A stretch of DNA of 64,000 bases from contig NZ_CP047048.1 in the NCBI RefSeq assembly GCF_030408555.1, forward strand, positions 682,001 to 746,000. Direction: 5' to 3'. The position numbers were made by a program, and so were the translations under genes. Each line of letters starts with the position of its first letter. Within the stretch, counting starts at the first letter, position 1. Shown in pieces: positions 27,522 through 36,187 of the stretch. A model generated the notes under the pieces. It ran no database searches. It was not told the DNA's origin and saw nothing but the letters and a program-made list of their open reading frames with translations. The stretch comes from Corynebacterium aurimucosum. GTDB taxonomy: Bacteria; Actinomycetota; Actinomycetes; Mycobacteriales; Mycobacteriaceae.

Positions 27522-27581
27522 TTGCCAAAGTTCTGGCCAGATCTTGAGGCTGGGGCGACAACTTTGGCAGATCGGGCAGTT
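27522..27581 (+). repeat. Hairpin repeat, copy A (60 bp)
   Basis: Ungapped match to 35118-35177 (49 of 60) and 36184-36243 (48 of 60). TGCCAAAGTT at 27523-27532 pairs perfectly with AACTTTGGCA at 27560-27569 around a 27-base loop containing the conserved GCCAGATCTTGAG; the right edge is GGGCAGTT. The ISL3 element lies 17 bp to its left. No other feature was seen in 27505-27619. Confidence 0.8.
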
Positions 27582-27619
27582 GTGGCTCAGACCTAGTTGC
27601 AGATCGTGCCGAAAAGACG

Positions 27620-27663
27620 GAAAGGCTGGGCAGCTCCAGGAATTTGGAGCGGCCCAGCCTTTC
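27620..27663 (-). terminator. Terminator of the SnoaL-like gene
   Basis: A 12-bp perfect stem (27620-27631 with 27652-27663) and an inner GCTCC/GGAGC pair; on the minus strand CGTCTTTTCGG follows. It ends the minus-strand transcript finishing at 27686. Confidence 0.75.
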
Positions 27664-27685
27664 GGCGTGCGGCCTAGGCTATGGC

Positions 27686-28459
27686 CTAGAAGATGCCGTG
27701 GTCATGAAGTGCCTCGTCATCGGAGGGGACCTCAGAGATGGCATCCCACATCTCAACGAGCTTGCCGTCCTCGACGCGCCACAGCTCGCAATAGGAATGG
27801 CGCGCACCAGCGATGCTGCCTTCGGAATGGGTTAGAACGAACTGTCCTTGTGCAACCGTGCGGTGGATGCGCTCATACTCCAGCCCCTCGCCGTCTTCCT
27901 TCAGCTTGGTGAGGAAATCGACGCAGTTCTGGGCACCATCGGCGATATCAGGGGAGTGCTGGGCAAACTGATCATCGCGGGTGTTGTCGATGAAGCCGGA
28001 GTAATCAGCGCCGATGAGCGAGCGGGTGAAGAACTCGATGACGAACTCTCGGTTCTGCTCGGTGAGGCTCTCATCTCCGATCTCGGTAGCGCCATCGAGC
28101 TGCGTGCGGCCGCTTGCGTTCGGTTCTGCTAGGGGAACGAGGTTGTCCCAGTGCTCGACAATCTTGTCGCCCTCGACGCGGTAGATATCGAAACCGACGA
28201 AGGGCTCATCCTCGATGCCGTCGAAGCGGCCATGCAAAGCGACGAGGCCGTTGGCTTCATCGGCAATCACCCGGGCGTTGGTGTACTTCAGGCCCTCTCC
28301 CAGATCCGCGACAAACTTCTTGAGCCCTTCTGCATCATCAGCGATGAGGGGAGAGTGCTCCACGAAGTTGTCGGCGAAGTGCTTGTCCAGGACGGAGGTC
28401 TCGTGGCCATCGAAAAGCGCAGTGTGAACCTCGAGGACAAAGTTTCCTAGTGACGTCAT
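27686..28459 (-). CDS. Tandem SnoaL-like (NTF2-fold) protein
   Basis: A 257-residue protein that appears to be two SnoaL-like units in one chain. Each unit has a HSP segment (VEHSPLIADDAEG near 33-45; AQHSPDIADGAQN near 165-178) and a DGKLVE/GDKIVE plus HWDN or MWDA ending, near residues 98-106 and 235-242. Single units of about 120-130 residues are the norm, so this is a duplication-fusion. SnoaL-like proteins include cyclases, isomerases and hydrolases without a shared catalytic residue, so the function is open. It starts 9 bp after the aldehyde dehydrogenase stop and belongs to that transcript. Confidence 0.7.
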   Translation of the reverse strand: MTSLGNFVLEVHTALFDGHETSVLDKHFADNFVEHSPLIADDAEGLKKFVADLGEGLKYTNARVIADEANGLVALHGRFDGIEDEPFVGFDIYRVEGDKIVEHWDNLVPLAEPNASGRTQLDGATEIGDESLTEQNREFVIEFFTRSLIGADYSGFIDNTRDDQFAQHSPDIADGAQNCVDFLTKLKEDGEGLEYERIHRTVAQGQFVLTHSEGSIAGARHSYCELWRVEDGKLVEMWDAISEVPSDDEALHDHGIF

Positions 28460-28468
28460 GGAATCTCC

Positions 28469-29845
28469 TTAGTTGGCCACGAAGTAAGTGCGCTTGTTGA
28501 CGAATTCATCCATGCCGTAGGGGCCCAGCTCGCGACCGTAACCGGAGTTCTTCACACCACCGAAGGGGACCTCGGCGCCCTCGGCCGCGTAGGTGTTGAC
28601 GTTGGACATGCCGACCTCTAGGCGCTGGGCAATCTTCTCGGCGCGCTCGACGTCCTTGGAGAAGACGCAACCGCCCAGGCCGTACTGGGTGTCGTTGGCC
28701 AGCTCGAGGGCCTCTTCGTCGCTGCTGACCTTGAACACGGTGGCCACGGGGCCGAAGAGCTCTTCGTAGTAGACATCAGAGCCAACCGGAACATCGGTCA
28801 GTACGGCGGGGCTGAAGTAGGAGGACTTCTCATCCACGAGCTCGCCGCCGACGTGCAGGGTGGCGCCGGCCGCCACAGTGCGGTCGATCTGATCCTTGAG
28901 GTTTTCTGCCGCGCTGCGCGAAGACAATGGGGTGTAGACGGTCTCGGAAGCCTCCTGCGGGGTACCCGGCTTCATGGCCTTTGCGAGCTCGACCAGCTCT
29001 GCGACGAACTCGTCGTAGATATCCTCCATCACGATCAGGCGCTTGTTGGAGTTGCATGCCTGGCCGGTGTTGTACATGCGGGTCTCCCACGCATCCTTGG
29101 CTGCCTGCTTGACGTCATCGGTGTCGAGGATGACGTACGGGTCGGAGCCACCGAGCTCGAGTACCGCCTTCTTGAGGTTCTTCGCAGCCAGAGAGCCCAC
29201 CGCAGCACCAGCGCGCTCGGACCCGGTGAGGGACACACCGCGCAGCTCCTTGTGCTCGATGATCTTCTCTGCCTGATCGTGGGTAGCGAAGATGTTGGTG
29301 TAGACGCCCTTGGGTACGCCGGCGTCATCCATGATCTTCTGGATGGCAAGCGCGGAGCGTGGGCAGATGGTGGCGTGCTTCAAGACGATGGTGTTGCCCA
29401 GCATCAGGTTCGGGGCAGCGAAGCGCGCAACCTGGTAGTAGGGGAAGTTCCACGGCATGATGCCAAGCAGAACACCGATGGGAAGGCGCTGAATGTAGCC
29501 CTTGCCGTCCATTTCGACGGGGATTTCCTCGTCGGCGGCGAACTTCGGGCCGTTGTCGGCATAGTAGCCAAAGATGGCGCCGCTGAACTCAGCCTCCTCA
29601 AGGCCCTCGGAGACCGGCTTGCCCATTTCGGTAGCGATGATCTCTGCGAGCTCATCCTTGCGCTCTTCGAAGAGCTCGGCAACGCGCGTGACTACCTTGG
29701 CGCGCTCCTCGATCGGGGTCTCGCGCCAGCTGAGGAATGCCTCGTGCGCGGAGTCGACAGCGGCCAGGACCTCCTGGTCAGTGGCGTGGTCAAAAGTCTC
29801 GAGAACCTCACCGGTAGCGGGGTTTTCTACGCGAAATCCGGACAT
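28469..29845 (-). CDS. gabD: NAD(P)-dependent aldehyde dehydrogenase, succinate-semialdehyde dehydrogenase type
   Basis: A 458-residue aldehyde dehydrogenase, the length of the short GabD1-type succinate-semialdehyde dehydrogenases. The general base is Glu230 in VLELGGSDPYV and the nucleophile Cys264 in NTGQACNSNKR; IMPWNFPYYQ at about 129-138 is the cofactor-binding segment. It could oxidise succinate semialdehyde from either gabT product, or an aldehyde from the adjacent TPP-enzyme pathway. A longer frame exists but the ATG at 29845 has GGAGG upstream. It is 148 bp after the aminotransferase gene and likely has its own promoter in that gap. Confidence 0.85.
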   Translation of the reverse strand: MSGFRVENPATGEVLETFDHATDQEVLAAVDSAHEAFLSWRETPIEERAKVVTRVAELFEERKDELAEIIATEMGKPVSEGLEEAEFSGAIFGYYADNGPKFAADEEIPVEMDGKGYIQRLPIGVLLGIMPWNFPYYQVARFAAPNLMLGNTIVLKHATICPRSALAIQKIMDDAGVPKGVYTNIFATHDQAEKIIEHKELRGVSLTGSERAGAAVGSLAAKNLKKAVLELGGSDPYVILDTDDVKQAAKDAWETRMYNTGQACNSNKRLIVMEDIYDEFVAELVELAKAMKPGTPQEASETVYTPLSSRSAAENLKDQIDRTVAAGATLHVGGELVDEKSSYFSPAVLTDVPVGSDVYYEELFGPVATVFKVSSDEEALELANDTQYGLGGCVFSKDVERAEKIAQRLEVGMSNVNTYAAEGAEVPFGGVKNSGYGRELGPYGMDEFVNKRTYFVAN

Positions 29846-29993
29846 TGCTTCATCCTCCAATGATTGAAGTGTGTATGGGTTGCGCCCCATTATGGGGCTG
29901 AATGTGATTTATTGCAAGGTGTTTGCGTTTTATGCCATATATCTCAGTATGGGCTTATGGGGTACTTGGGCTGAGGGGGTGAAAGGAGGCCAC

Positions 29994-31034
29994 CTAGCCC
30001 CGCCAAGGCTGAATCCCTGCGCGGCGCCAGGCCTCCAAGAACTGGGTGGTCTCGGCTTCGTCTGTAATGGACACGCGCACGCCCTCATCGAGGTAGCGGC
30101 GGATGACCACGCCTTCATCAAGCATCTTCGTTTCCACCTCTTCGGCATCTGGGCGCGGCAGCCAGACGAAGTTACCGTAGGACTTCTCGGCTCCCAGTTC
30201 CGCGCAGACGCGGTCGCGTTGTGCTTTGGTGATCTCGACGGCGTCGTCAAGCTCGTCGTGGCGTTTGAGCACCTCCACCGCGGCAGTTTCTGCCATGGCG
30301 GTCACCGTCAGCGGTAGGGAGAGTAGCCGCAGCGCATTGATGATTTCTTCGCCCGCCACCGCGTAGCCCACGCGCATGCCAGCCAAACCCCACGCCTTGG
30401 AGAAGGTGCGCACGCCGAGCAGGTTGGGATAGCGCTGGTATTCCTCCACCGAATCCGGGGTATCGGAGGCGTCGTTGTACTCCCAATAGGCCTCATCGAG
30501 CAGTACGACGACGTCTTGGGGCACCCGTTCCATGAAAGTGCGGAATTCACCGCGCGTGATGACGGTGCCCGTCGGGTTATTGGGATTGCACAGGATGATG
30601 AGCTTGGTCTTGTCTGTCAGTGCATCGAGCACTGCCTCCAGATCGACGCGGTAATCCTTCGTGAGCGGGACCAGAATTGGTTCCGCTCCGGCCATGCGCA
30701 CGTACAGGGGATAGGCCTCGAAGCTGCGCCAGGGCACGATGACCTCATCGCCGGTGTGGCAGGAGGCCAAGATGGTGGCCTGCAGGATGGGCGTGGAACC
30801 CGCAGAGACGAAGATATTATCCGCCGGAACATCTAAGTAATTGCACAAGGCATTGGTGAGCTCCAAGCTGCCGGGCTGTTGGTAGCGGTTGGTGGTGCGG
30901 GCGGCGTCGGCAACCGCGGCAATGATGTCCTCGGCGGGAGGGAAGGGGACCTCGTTGGAGGAAAGTTTCAGGGCATTGGGGAAATCCTTGCCCACCTTGT
31001 ACTCGGGGAAGCTTGAGAGATCACTACGAAGCAT
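29994..31034 (-). CDS. Class I/II aminotransferase, histidinol-phosphate/aromatic amino acid type
   Basis: A 346-residue PLP enzyme of the HisC/aromatic aminotransferase subgroup. NPNNPTG at 150-156 and the PLP lysine Lys213 in TFSKAWGLAGMRVGY are clear, and a C-terminal arginine in GVRVS should bind the substrate carboxylate. Its neighbours are a permease gene (13 bp upstream) and a 2-oxo-acid decarboxylase-like gene, not histidine genes, so degradation of an aromatic or branched amino acid is more likely than histidine synthesis. The ATG at 31034 is chosen over a GTG two codons earlier because the AAAGGA site is too close to the latter. Confidence 0.85.
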   Translation of the reverse strand: MLRSDLSSFPEYKVGKDFPNALKLSSNEVPFPPAEDIIAAVADAARTTNRYQQPGSLELTNALCNYLDVPADNIFVSAGSTPILQATILASCHTGDEVIVPWRSFEAYPLYVRMAGAEPILVPLTKDYRVDLEAVLDALTDKTKLIILCNPNNPTGTVITRGEFRTFMERVPQDVVVLLDEAYWEYNDASDTPDSVEEYQRYPNLLGVRTFSKAWGLAGMRVGYAVAGEEIINALRLLSLPLTVTAMAETAAVEVLKRHDELDDAVEITKAQRDRVCAELGAEKSYGNFVWLPRPDAEEVETKMLDEGVVIRRYLDEGVRVSITDEAETTQFLEAWRRAGIQPWRG

Positions 31035-31047
31035 AATCACGTCCTTT

Positions 31048-32385
31048 CTAAATCAGATCCCAGATGGTCACGGCCATAATCAGCAGGCCCATGCCGAAGA
31101 CGAAGTAGTTCCACGGGTCATTGCGGAATTGCTTGTATACGTCCAACTTCTTGAACATGTACACCGGAACCAGGTAAACGATGAATGCCACGAAGACGCC
31201 GGAGACCACGGAAATCATCGAAATAATGGAAGGGTTGAAGATCGCCACGAGCGTGGTGCACACGAAGGCGATGACATAGATGATGTTGAGCAGCGTGCGG
31301 TGCGAGACCTTTTCCGCCAGCTTCGGCGCGGCGTTCTTCAGCAGGTATTCCGTGCCTTCTTCGGTGCCGAGCATGTGGCCAAAGTAAGAGGAGACGATGG
31401 CGCAGATGACCACGATGGGAGCCATGTAGGCCATGAACGGAGTGCCCGTGACGTTAGCGAAGTAGGAGAGCACCGGAATATTTTGCTCGAGTGCCTCATT
31501 CATGCCGTCGGCGCCAAGTGCGAGGACGCAGGACCACACGAAGAACATGGTGAAGACGACGAGCAGGATGGCGGTGTAGAACTCCGTGCGGGAGACGCGC
31601 TTCTCGGTCTTCTCGCCGTACTGCGGCTGCATGTCGATGGCAAACTGCGAAAGCGCCGCCATGTGGGAGAAGGAGAAGACCAGCACCGGAAGGATGAGGA
31701 AGATGCCCTTGAGCATCTGGCCCCAGCCATCGGCACCATCGTCGAAATGGATGAAGCTGTGCAGGTCCCAGCGCGGAATGAGGTAGACGGAGGTGATAGC
31801 CAGGGCGATAATCAGCGGGTAGACCAGCACTTGGGCCAGCCAAATCATGGGTTTGCGGCCGATGGCGAAACCGCCGGTCATGATTCCGACGCAGATGGTG
31901 GCGAGTAGCCAGCGGTCGATGGAGGGCCCGCCAAGCTGGTTGACGATGAAACTATCCACCGCGTTGGTAATGGAGACACCGTAGATCAGGACGGTGGAAA
32001 AGACCGTGATCCAGTACAGCACCGCGAAGCCAATTCCTTGGCCTTTGCCCAGGTACTGCGAAACCAGCTCGAGGATGTCCTTGCCATGGTCCTCCTTGGG
32101 TGCGCCCGCAACGATGCGTGCATAGGTGCGGTGTGAAAAATACACCAGCGGAAGGATGAAGACCGTAGCGAAGACGAGCGGCCAGAAACCGAAACCGCCC
32201 GCATTGAGCGGAAGGAAGAGGATGCCCGCACCCACCGCGGTGCCGAAGAGCGTAATGATCCACGATGCGGTGGAGGCGGCGGGGCGCTGCTTGGCAGCGT
32301 CCCCCTCGCCCACAATGTGCTCGCCTTCCTTCAGCTCAGTGGTGGGCGGCGTGGATGGTGTTGGTGGAGTATTGGCAGAGCTCAT
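31048..32385 (-). CDS. Amino acid permease, SdaC/HAAAP family
   Basis: A 445-residue membrane protein with about 11 helices after a proline/threonine-rich N-terminal tail of about 40 residues. LFGTAVGAGILFLPLNAGGFG is the first-helix signature of hydroxy/aromatic amino acid permeases such as SdaC and TdcC; TEFYTAILLVVFTMFFVWSC and SYFGHMLGTEEG also fit. It should import an amino acid with protons. It lies between the TPP-enzyme gene (12 bp upstream) and the aminotransferase gene (13 bp downstream), which implies that its cargo is the substrate of that aminotransferase. Confidence 0.85.
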   Translation of the reverse strand: MSSANTPPTPSTPPTTELKEGEHIVGEGDAAKQRPAASTASWIITLFGTAVGAGILFLPLNAGGFGFWPLVFATVFILPLVYFSHRTYARIVAGAPKEDHGKDILELVSQYLGKGQGIGFAVLYWITVFSTVLIYGVSITNAVDSFIVNQLGGPSIDRWLLATICVGIMTGGFAIGRKPMIWLAQVLVYPLIIALAITSVYLIPRWDLHSFIHFDDGADGWGQMLKGIFLILPVLVFSFSHMAALSQFAIDMQPQYGEKTEKRVSRTEFYTAILLVVFTMFFVWSCVLALGADGMNEALEQNIPVLSYFANVTGTPFMAYMAPIVVICAIVSSYFGHMLGTEEGTEYLLKNAAPKLAEKVSHRTLLNIIYVIAFVCTTLVAIFNPSIISMISVVSGVFVAFIVYLVPVYMFKKLDVYKQFRNDPWNYFVFGMGLLIMAVTIWDLI

Positions 32386-32397
32386 GGTGAGCCTCCT

Positions 32398-34044
32398 CTA
32401 TTCGATGGGCAGGGAGTGGTCCTGGTCGGTGATGACGTTGATGAGCGCCGGTACGCCGTCCTCGGTGATGGCACGCAAGGCCCGGGCTACCGCCTCTTGT
32501 GCCTGCGAGTCATCGGTGACGAGCTCGCCATGCGCGCCGAAGCCGCGGGCGACGGCCGCGAAATCCGGGTTTATAAGCTGCGTGCCGGAGACGCGGTCGG
32601 GGAAGTGCTTCTTCTGGTGATCGCGGATGGTTCCGAACTCGCCATTGGACATGACGATGATGAGGAAGGGCGCGCCGTACTGCAGCGCGGTGGCTAGCTC
32701 TTGGCCGTTCATGAGGTATTCGCCGTCGCCAGCAATGGTGACGACGGTGCGCTCCGGGAACTGCAATTTGGTGGCTACCGCGGCCGGGATGGAGTAGCCC
32801 ATCGACCCGTTGCGCACGCTGAACTGGGAGGGGTAGACCTGCGAGCGCAGGAACTGCTGGGCCCAGATGCAGTGGTTGCCGGCGCCGAAGGTGTAGATGG
32901 GATCCTGCGGCAGCTGCTCGTGGAGTGCTGCGAGGATGGCCTCCATGTGGGCGGTGCCGTCTTGTCCGGGGCGGTAGTTCGCTGGCTCGGGCAGGGTGGC
33001 GAAGTCGAGGTGGTTCGCGTGCGCGTTATCAAACCACTCACCGCGCTTGTCCGTGCCCTCGACGCTCAATCGGTCCAGGGTGTTGGCAAAGGCCACGGGG
33101 CTTGCCACGATGTGTTCTAGCAGCGCCACCGAGTGGCCACGCAGGCTGGTATCGGGATTGATGGCGATGTTGCGTGCCTGCGGAGACTGGCGCAAGGTAT
33201 AGCCGTCGGTGGGGACGTCACCCAGCACAGCTCCTACCTCGATGACCAGGGAGGCGTCCTCGAGTAGCTGCGCCGCGTGCGGATCACGGCCATATCCGAG
33301 CCAGCCGGCGTTGGCGGGGGAGTCGAAAGGCACGCGGTCAGCGGCGCGGAAGTCTTGAATGATCGGGATGCGGTGCTCTTCGGCGAAGCGAGTGATCTTC
33401 TCTGCGGCCTCCGGGGTCCAGCGCGGACCGCCGGCAAAAATGAGTGGACGCTCTGCGTGGCTCAGCTCGCGGGAGAGGAGGTCCAGGTGATCGTCGGAAA
33501 GCGCGCCCTCCGATACCGGGATGGGTGGGTGGATGCTGCCGGTGAACTCCTGGTGGAGAACATCCTCCGGCAGGCCCACGATGACGGGACCGGGGCGACC
33601 CTGCTGGGCTTGGAAGAATGCCTCGGCCACAACGCGGGAGGCGCGCGATGGATAGTCGAGGACAAAGACCTGCTTGGCCTGGGTGCCGAACCAGGCCTTA
33701 GGGTCGAATTCCTGGAAGGACTCGCGGTCGCGGTCGGCGGTGGGAATGAGGCCCACGAAGAGGACGAGCGGGGTGGCATCCTGCCAGGCGGTGTGGATAC
33801 CCACGTAGGCGTTGGCCGCCCCGGGGCCGCGGGTGACCAAGGCGACGCCCGGCTGGCCGGTGGCTTTGCCGTGGGCTTCAGCCATGTAGGTGGCACCGCC
33901 TTCGTGGCGGGTGACGATGGCCTTCACGGGGGAATCGTAGAGTCCGTCCAACACGGGAAGGAAGCTTTCGCCGGGAACAAGGAATGCGCGAGCGACGTTG
34001 TGCGCGGCGAGTGATTCGGCAATGGCGGCGCCGACGTGTGACAT
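32398..34044 (-). CDS. Thiamine pyrophosphate-dependent enzyme, acetolactate synthase/2-oxo-acid decarboxylase-like
   Basis: A 548-residue three-domain TPP enzyme. The cofactor-activating glutamate is Glu48 in TRHEGGATYMAEA, the central domain includes PLIFAGGPRWTPEAAEKI, and the TPP/metal motif begins IAGDGEYLMNGQ with NGEFGTIRDHQ after it. It belongs to the acetolactate synthase-like group, but no regulatory subunit gene is nearby and the context (aminotransferase, permease, aldehyde dehydrogenase) fits a 2-oxo-acid decarboxylase. It leads a minus-strand operon and is divergent from a LysR gene. The exact reaction is not decidable here. Confidence 0.8.
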   Translation of the reverse strand: MSHVGAAIAESLAAHNVARAFLVPGESFLPVLDGLYDSPVKAIVTRHEGGATYMAEAHGKATGQPGVALVTRGPGAANAYVGIHTAWQDATPLVLFVGLIPTADRDRESFQEFDPKAWFGTQAKQVFVLDYPSRASRVVAEAFFQAQQGRPGPVIVGLPEDVLHQEFTGSIHPPIPVSEGALSDDHLDLLSRELSHAERPLIFAGGPRWTPEAAEKITRFAEEHRIPIIQDFRAADRVPFDSPANAGWLGYGRDPHAAQLLEDASLVIEVGAVLGDVPTDGYTLRQSPQARNIAINPDTSLRGHSVALLEHIVASPVAFANTLDRLSVEGTDKRGEWFDNAHANHLDFATLPEPANYRPGQDGTAHMEAILAALHEQLPQDPIYTFGAGNHCIWAQQFLRSQVYPSQFSVRNGSMGYSIPAAVATKLQFPERTVVTIAGDGEYLMNGQELATALQYGAPFLIIVMSNGEFGTIRDHQKKHFPDRVSGTQLINPDFAAVARGFGAHGELVTDDSQAQEAVARALRAITEDGVPALINVITDQDHSLPIE

Positions 34045-34173
34045 GGAAACCTCCTTGAAGTAGTTGTGTTGGTGGTCTCATTATTCTTTGGTGATGTCAT
34101 GTTGTCTAATGTCTAGAAAGTTGGAAAGGCATACCCTCAGGGCATGGTTGGTGGTAAAAGTAGGGAAATGGAC

Positions 34174-35055
34174 ATGGTGAAGGCCAAATATTTCCTTGCG
34201 ATTGTGGATTCCGGCACGGTGACTGCTGCTGCGGAACGCCTTGGAATAACTCAGCCGGCGTTAAGCCGGCAGCTTAGGCGCTTTGAAAAGGAACTGGACC
34301 TGGAGCTTTTCATGAGGGCTGGATCCTCACTAACACTGAGCGATGCAGCACACGCGCTGATCCCGACCTGCCGCCGCCTCCTCGCGGAATCCGCGCGCGC
34401 CGGGCAGGCGGTGGAGGCACTTCGGGCGGGCAGTGTCCCGGCGTTGCGTGTGGCGGCTACGCCGACGACGATTTCGACGCTACTTGCCCCTTTTATTGAA
34501 GCAGCTGGCTCAACTATCCCTCTGCTCACCACGACCCCGGTCACGCACTATGACGTTTTCGACGCACTGGAAGGCGCCGCCGACGTGGTGATTGCCACCA
34601 TTCCGCCGGGCAATGACGTGGCCTCCCTGGCGCTGGGCACGATTCCGGTGCGTGCCTGGGTGCCGCCGACGCACCCGCTGGCGCTGGAGTGTGCGGGTTC
34701 GACAAGCGTGGAGGTCGAGCGCTTGCTGCAGGAAAATGTGGCGCTGCCCTCGCGGCGAAGTGTGTCTCGCGGGGTGGTGGATTCCTTCGTGGGCACGGCT
34801 GGCTACGCCTTAGGCTCGCACGTGGAGTGCGATGATACGGCGACGCTATGCGCCTTGGCGCGTGCCGGGCGAGCTGTAGCTTTAATGACGGAGCTGCAGC
34901 CGGCGCGGCTGGTGGGCTTCGACGTGGTCGATGGTGAGCGCGCTCTGGCAGGGGTACCGCTGGTCGCGGCCTGGTCCCCGGGACACTATGCGGGGGAAGA
35001 GATTGCGCAGATTGCCCAACGGTTCCGCAGTTTTATTGAGGGGTCGCTTCGCTAG
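34174..35055 (+). CDS. LysR-family transcriptional regulator
   Basis: A 293-residue regulator with the N-terminal winged helix FLAIVDSGTVTAAAERLGITQPALSRQLRRFE and a LysR effector domain. The ATG at 34174 is preferred because TAGGGAA lies six bases upstream; in-frame starts at 34144 and 34168 exist. It is divergent from the TPP enzyme-permease-aminotransferase operon across a 129-bp gap, the standard arrangement for a LysR protein and its target. The effector is probably the amino acid or oxo acid handled by that operon. Confidence 0.88.
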   Translation: MVKAKYFLAIVDSGTVTAAAERLGITQPALSRQLRRFEKELDLELFMRAGSSLTLSDAAHALIPTCRRLLAESARAGQAVEALRAGSVPALRVAATPTTISTLLAPFIEAAGSTIPLLTTTPVTHYDVFDALEGAADVVIATIPPGNDVASLALGTIPVRAWVPPTHPLALECAGSTSVEVERLLQENVALPSRRSVSRGVVDSFVGTAGYALGSHVECDDTATLCALARAGRAVALMTELQPARLVGFDVVDGERALAGVPLVAAWSPGHYAGEEIAQIAQRFRSFIEGSLR

Positions 35056-35117
35056 GGCGTTTTCTTGGCGCTGGGCGCTTCGCGCGCCTAGTTTCGCAGT
35101 CGACAAAACTGCCCCAG

Positions 35118-35177
35118 TTGCCAAAGATCTGGCCAGATCTTGAGGCGGAGACAATAACTTTGGCGAGTAGGGCGGTT
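35118..35177 (+). repeat. Hairpin repeat, copy B (60 bp), upstream of the AbiEi-nuclease gene
   Basis: Same orientation as copies A and C. GCCAAAG (35120-35126) pairs with CTTTGGC (35158-35164); outer arms AACTGCCC (35107-35114) and GGGCGGTT (35170-35177) pair with one wobble. The loop holds a perfect 18-bp palindrome, 35124-35141 (half-site AAGATCTGG). The nuclease gene starts 59 bp after the repeat. Confidence 0.8.
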
Positions 35178-35236
35178 GCGCAGCACACAGCGGCGTGCCG
35201 TGTTACCTTGGAGCCTAACTTTCCGGGGGGAATGAC

Positions 35237-36187
35237 ATGAAACATGGCATTGTGTGCGGCCTATCTAAAGGTGCGCTTGCAACTCGCGTGCGCCGAGGAG
35301 AGATTACGCGACTTGCCAAGGGGCTTTATGTCTGGGGCAGGCCCGAGCCATTAGAACTATTAAAGCTATTACAGGAGCACAGGCCATTCCTTAAGGCGAC
35401 AGGAACAACGGCTGCCCAGGTGCTTCTTGGCGAGACCGTGACTTTTCCACTGCGGCTCGCCAGTGTGGAGAGAATGCCGACATCAACCTTTTATGTGCAC
35501 TCGCGGGTGAGCGTCGAGAGTTTCGTTACCTCGTCTGGGATCCGGGTCCTTAATCCTCTTGTCGCCATGAAATCTGTTAGTCCTGAACTGGGGATTCGCG
35601 TGTTTGAGTCCATCTACTCCTCGAAGGCCGGACGCGCCCGACTGGATAGTCACCGCGAAGCACTCAATGTCACCCCTGTTGCAAGCCAACGAATGCTAGA
35701 GCAGGCCGCGTTGTTCACGGATTCTGGTGCGGAGGTGAAAGTAGCCAAGGGGCTGAAAAGGCGTGGGCTCAAGGTCGAGTGCAACGTTGTTATCGGCCAC
35801 TACACCTGGGACATCGTGCTCCCAGAGCTCAAAGTTGCGGTAGAAATCAACGGGATGAAATTCCATTCCCAGCAAGAGTCATGGTTGCGGGACCATTGGA
35901 AGAACAACGAGGGCGCACTGATTGGGTGGCTAACGCTGCGCTATACAGGTCATTGCGTGGCGCATCATCTGGACTATGTCATTGACCAGATAGCTAATGC
36001 CAGGAATCCGGACTTTGAGAAGCGTTACTTCAAGTTCATCGGTTTCTGGCACGAGGGAGTGTTGCCGCCCAAGCCGAAACCGTGGGAATACAGCGAGCAC
36101 TTGGGGTATGTGCCGCCTGTGCCGCCGGAACCACCCGACTATCCAGAACCGCCCGACTTCCCGGAGCCACCCGACTGCCCTAGGTGA
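35237..36187 (+). CDS. AbiEi-like DNA-binding domain fused to DUF559-type nuclease domain
   Basis: A 316-residue protein in three parts. The first 35 residues (LSKGALATRVRRGEITRLAKGLYVW is split by family convention into a short winged helix) resemble the AbiEi antitoxin DNA-binding region. Residues of about 160-255 resemble DUF559/Vsr-like PD-(D/E)XK nucleases: Asp192 in YTWDIVLPEL, Glu203 in VAVEINGMKFH and Arg219-Asp-His-Trp-Lys222. The last 30 residues are proline-rich PEPPD repeats. No AbiEii toxin gene adjoins it. The gene looks lower in GC than its neighbours, suggesting transfer, and is bracketed by two direct hairpin repeats; its last codons run into the right one. The start has GGGGGGAAT upstream. 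Function as nuclease is inferred. Confidence 0.7.
   Translation: MKHGIVCGLSKGALATRVRRGEITRLAKGLYVWGRPEPLELLKLLQEHRPFLKATGTTAAQVLLGETVTFPLRLASVERMPTSTFYVHSRVSVESFVTSSGIRVLNPLVAMKSVSPELGIRVFESIYSSKAGRARLDSHREALNVTPVASQRMLEQAALFTDSGAEVKVAKGLKRRGLKVECNVVIGHYTWDIVLPELKVAVEINGMKFHSQQESWLRDHWKNNEGALIGWLTLRYTGHCVAHHLDYVIDQIANARNPDFEKRYFKFIGFWHEGVLPPKPKPWEYSEHLGYVPPVPPEPPDYPEPPDFPEPPDCPR

Noticed and set aside
35237..36187. Complete AbiE toxin-antitoxin system
   Set aside because: Only an AbiEi-like N-terminal domain is present, and no nucleotidyltransferase (AbiEii) gene lies beside it.
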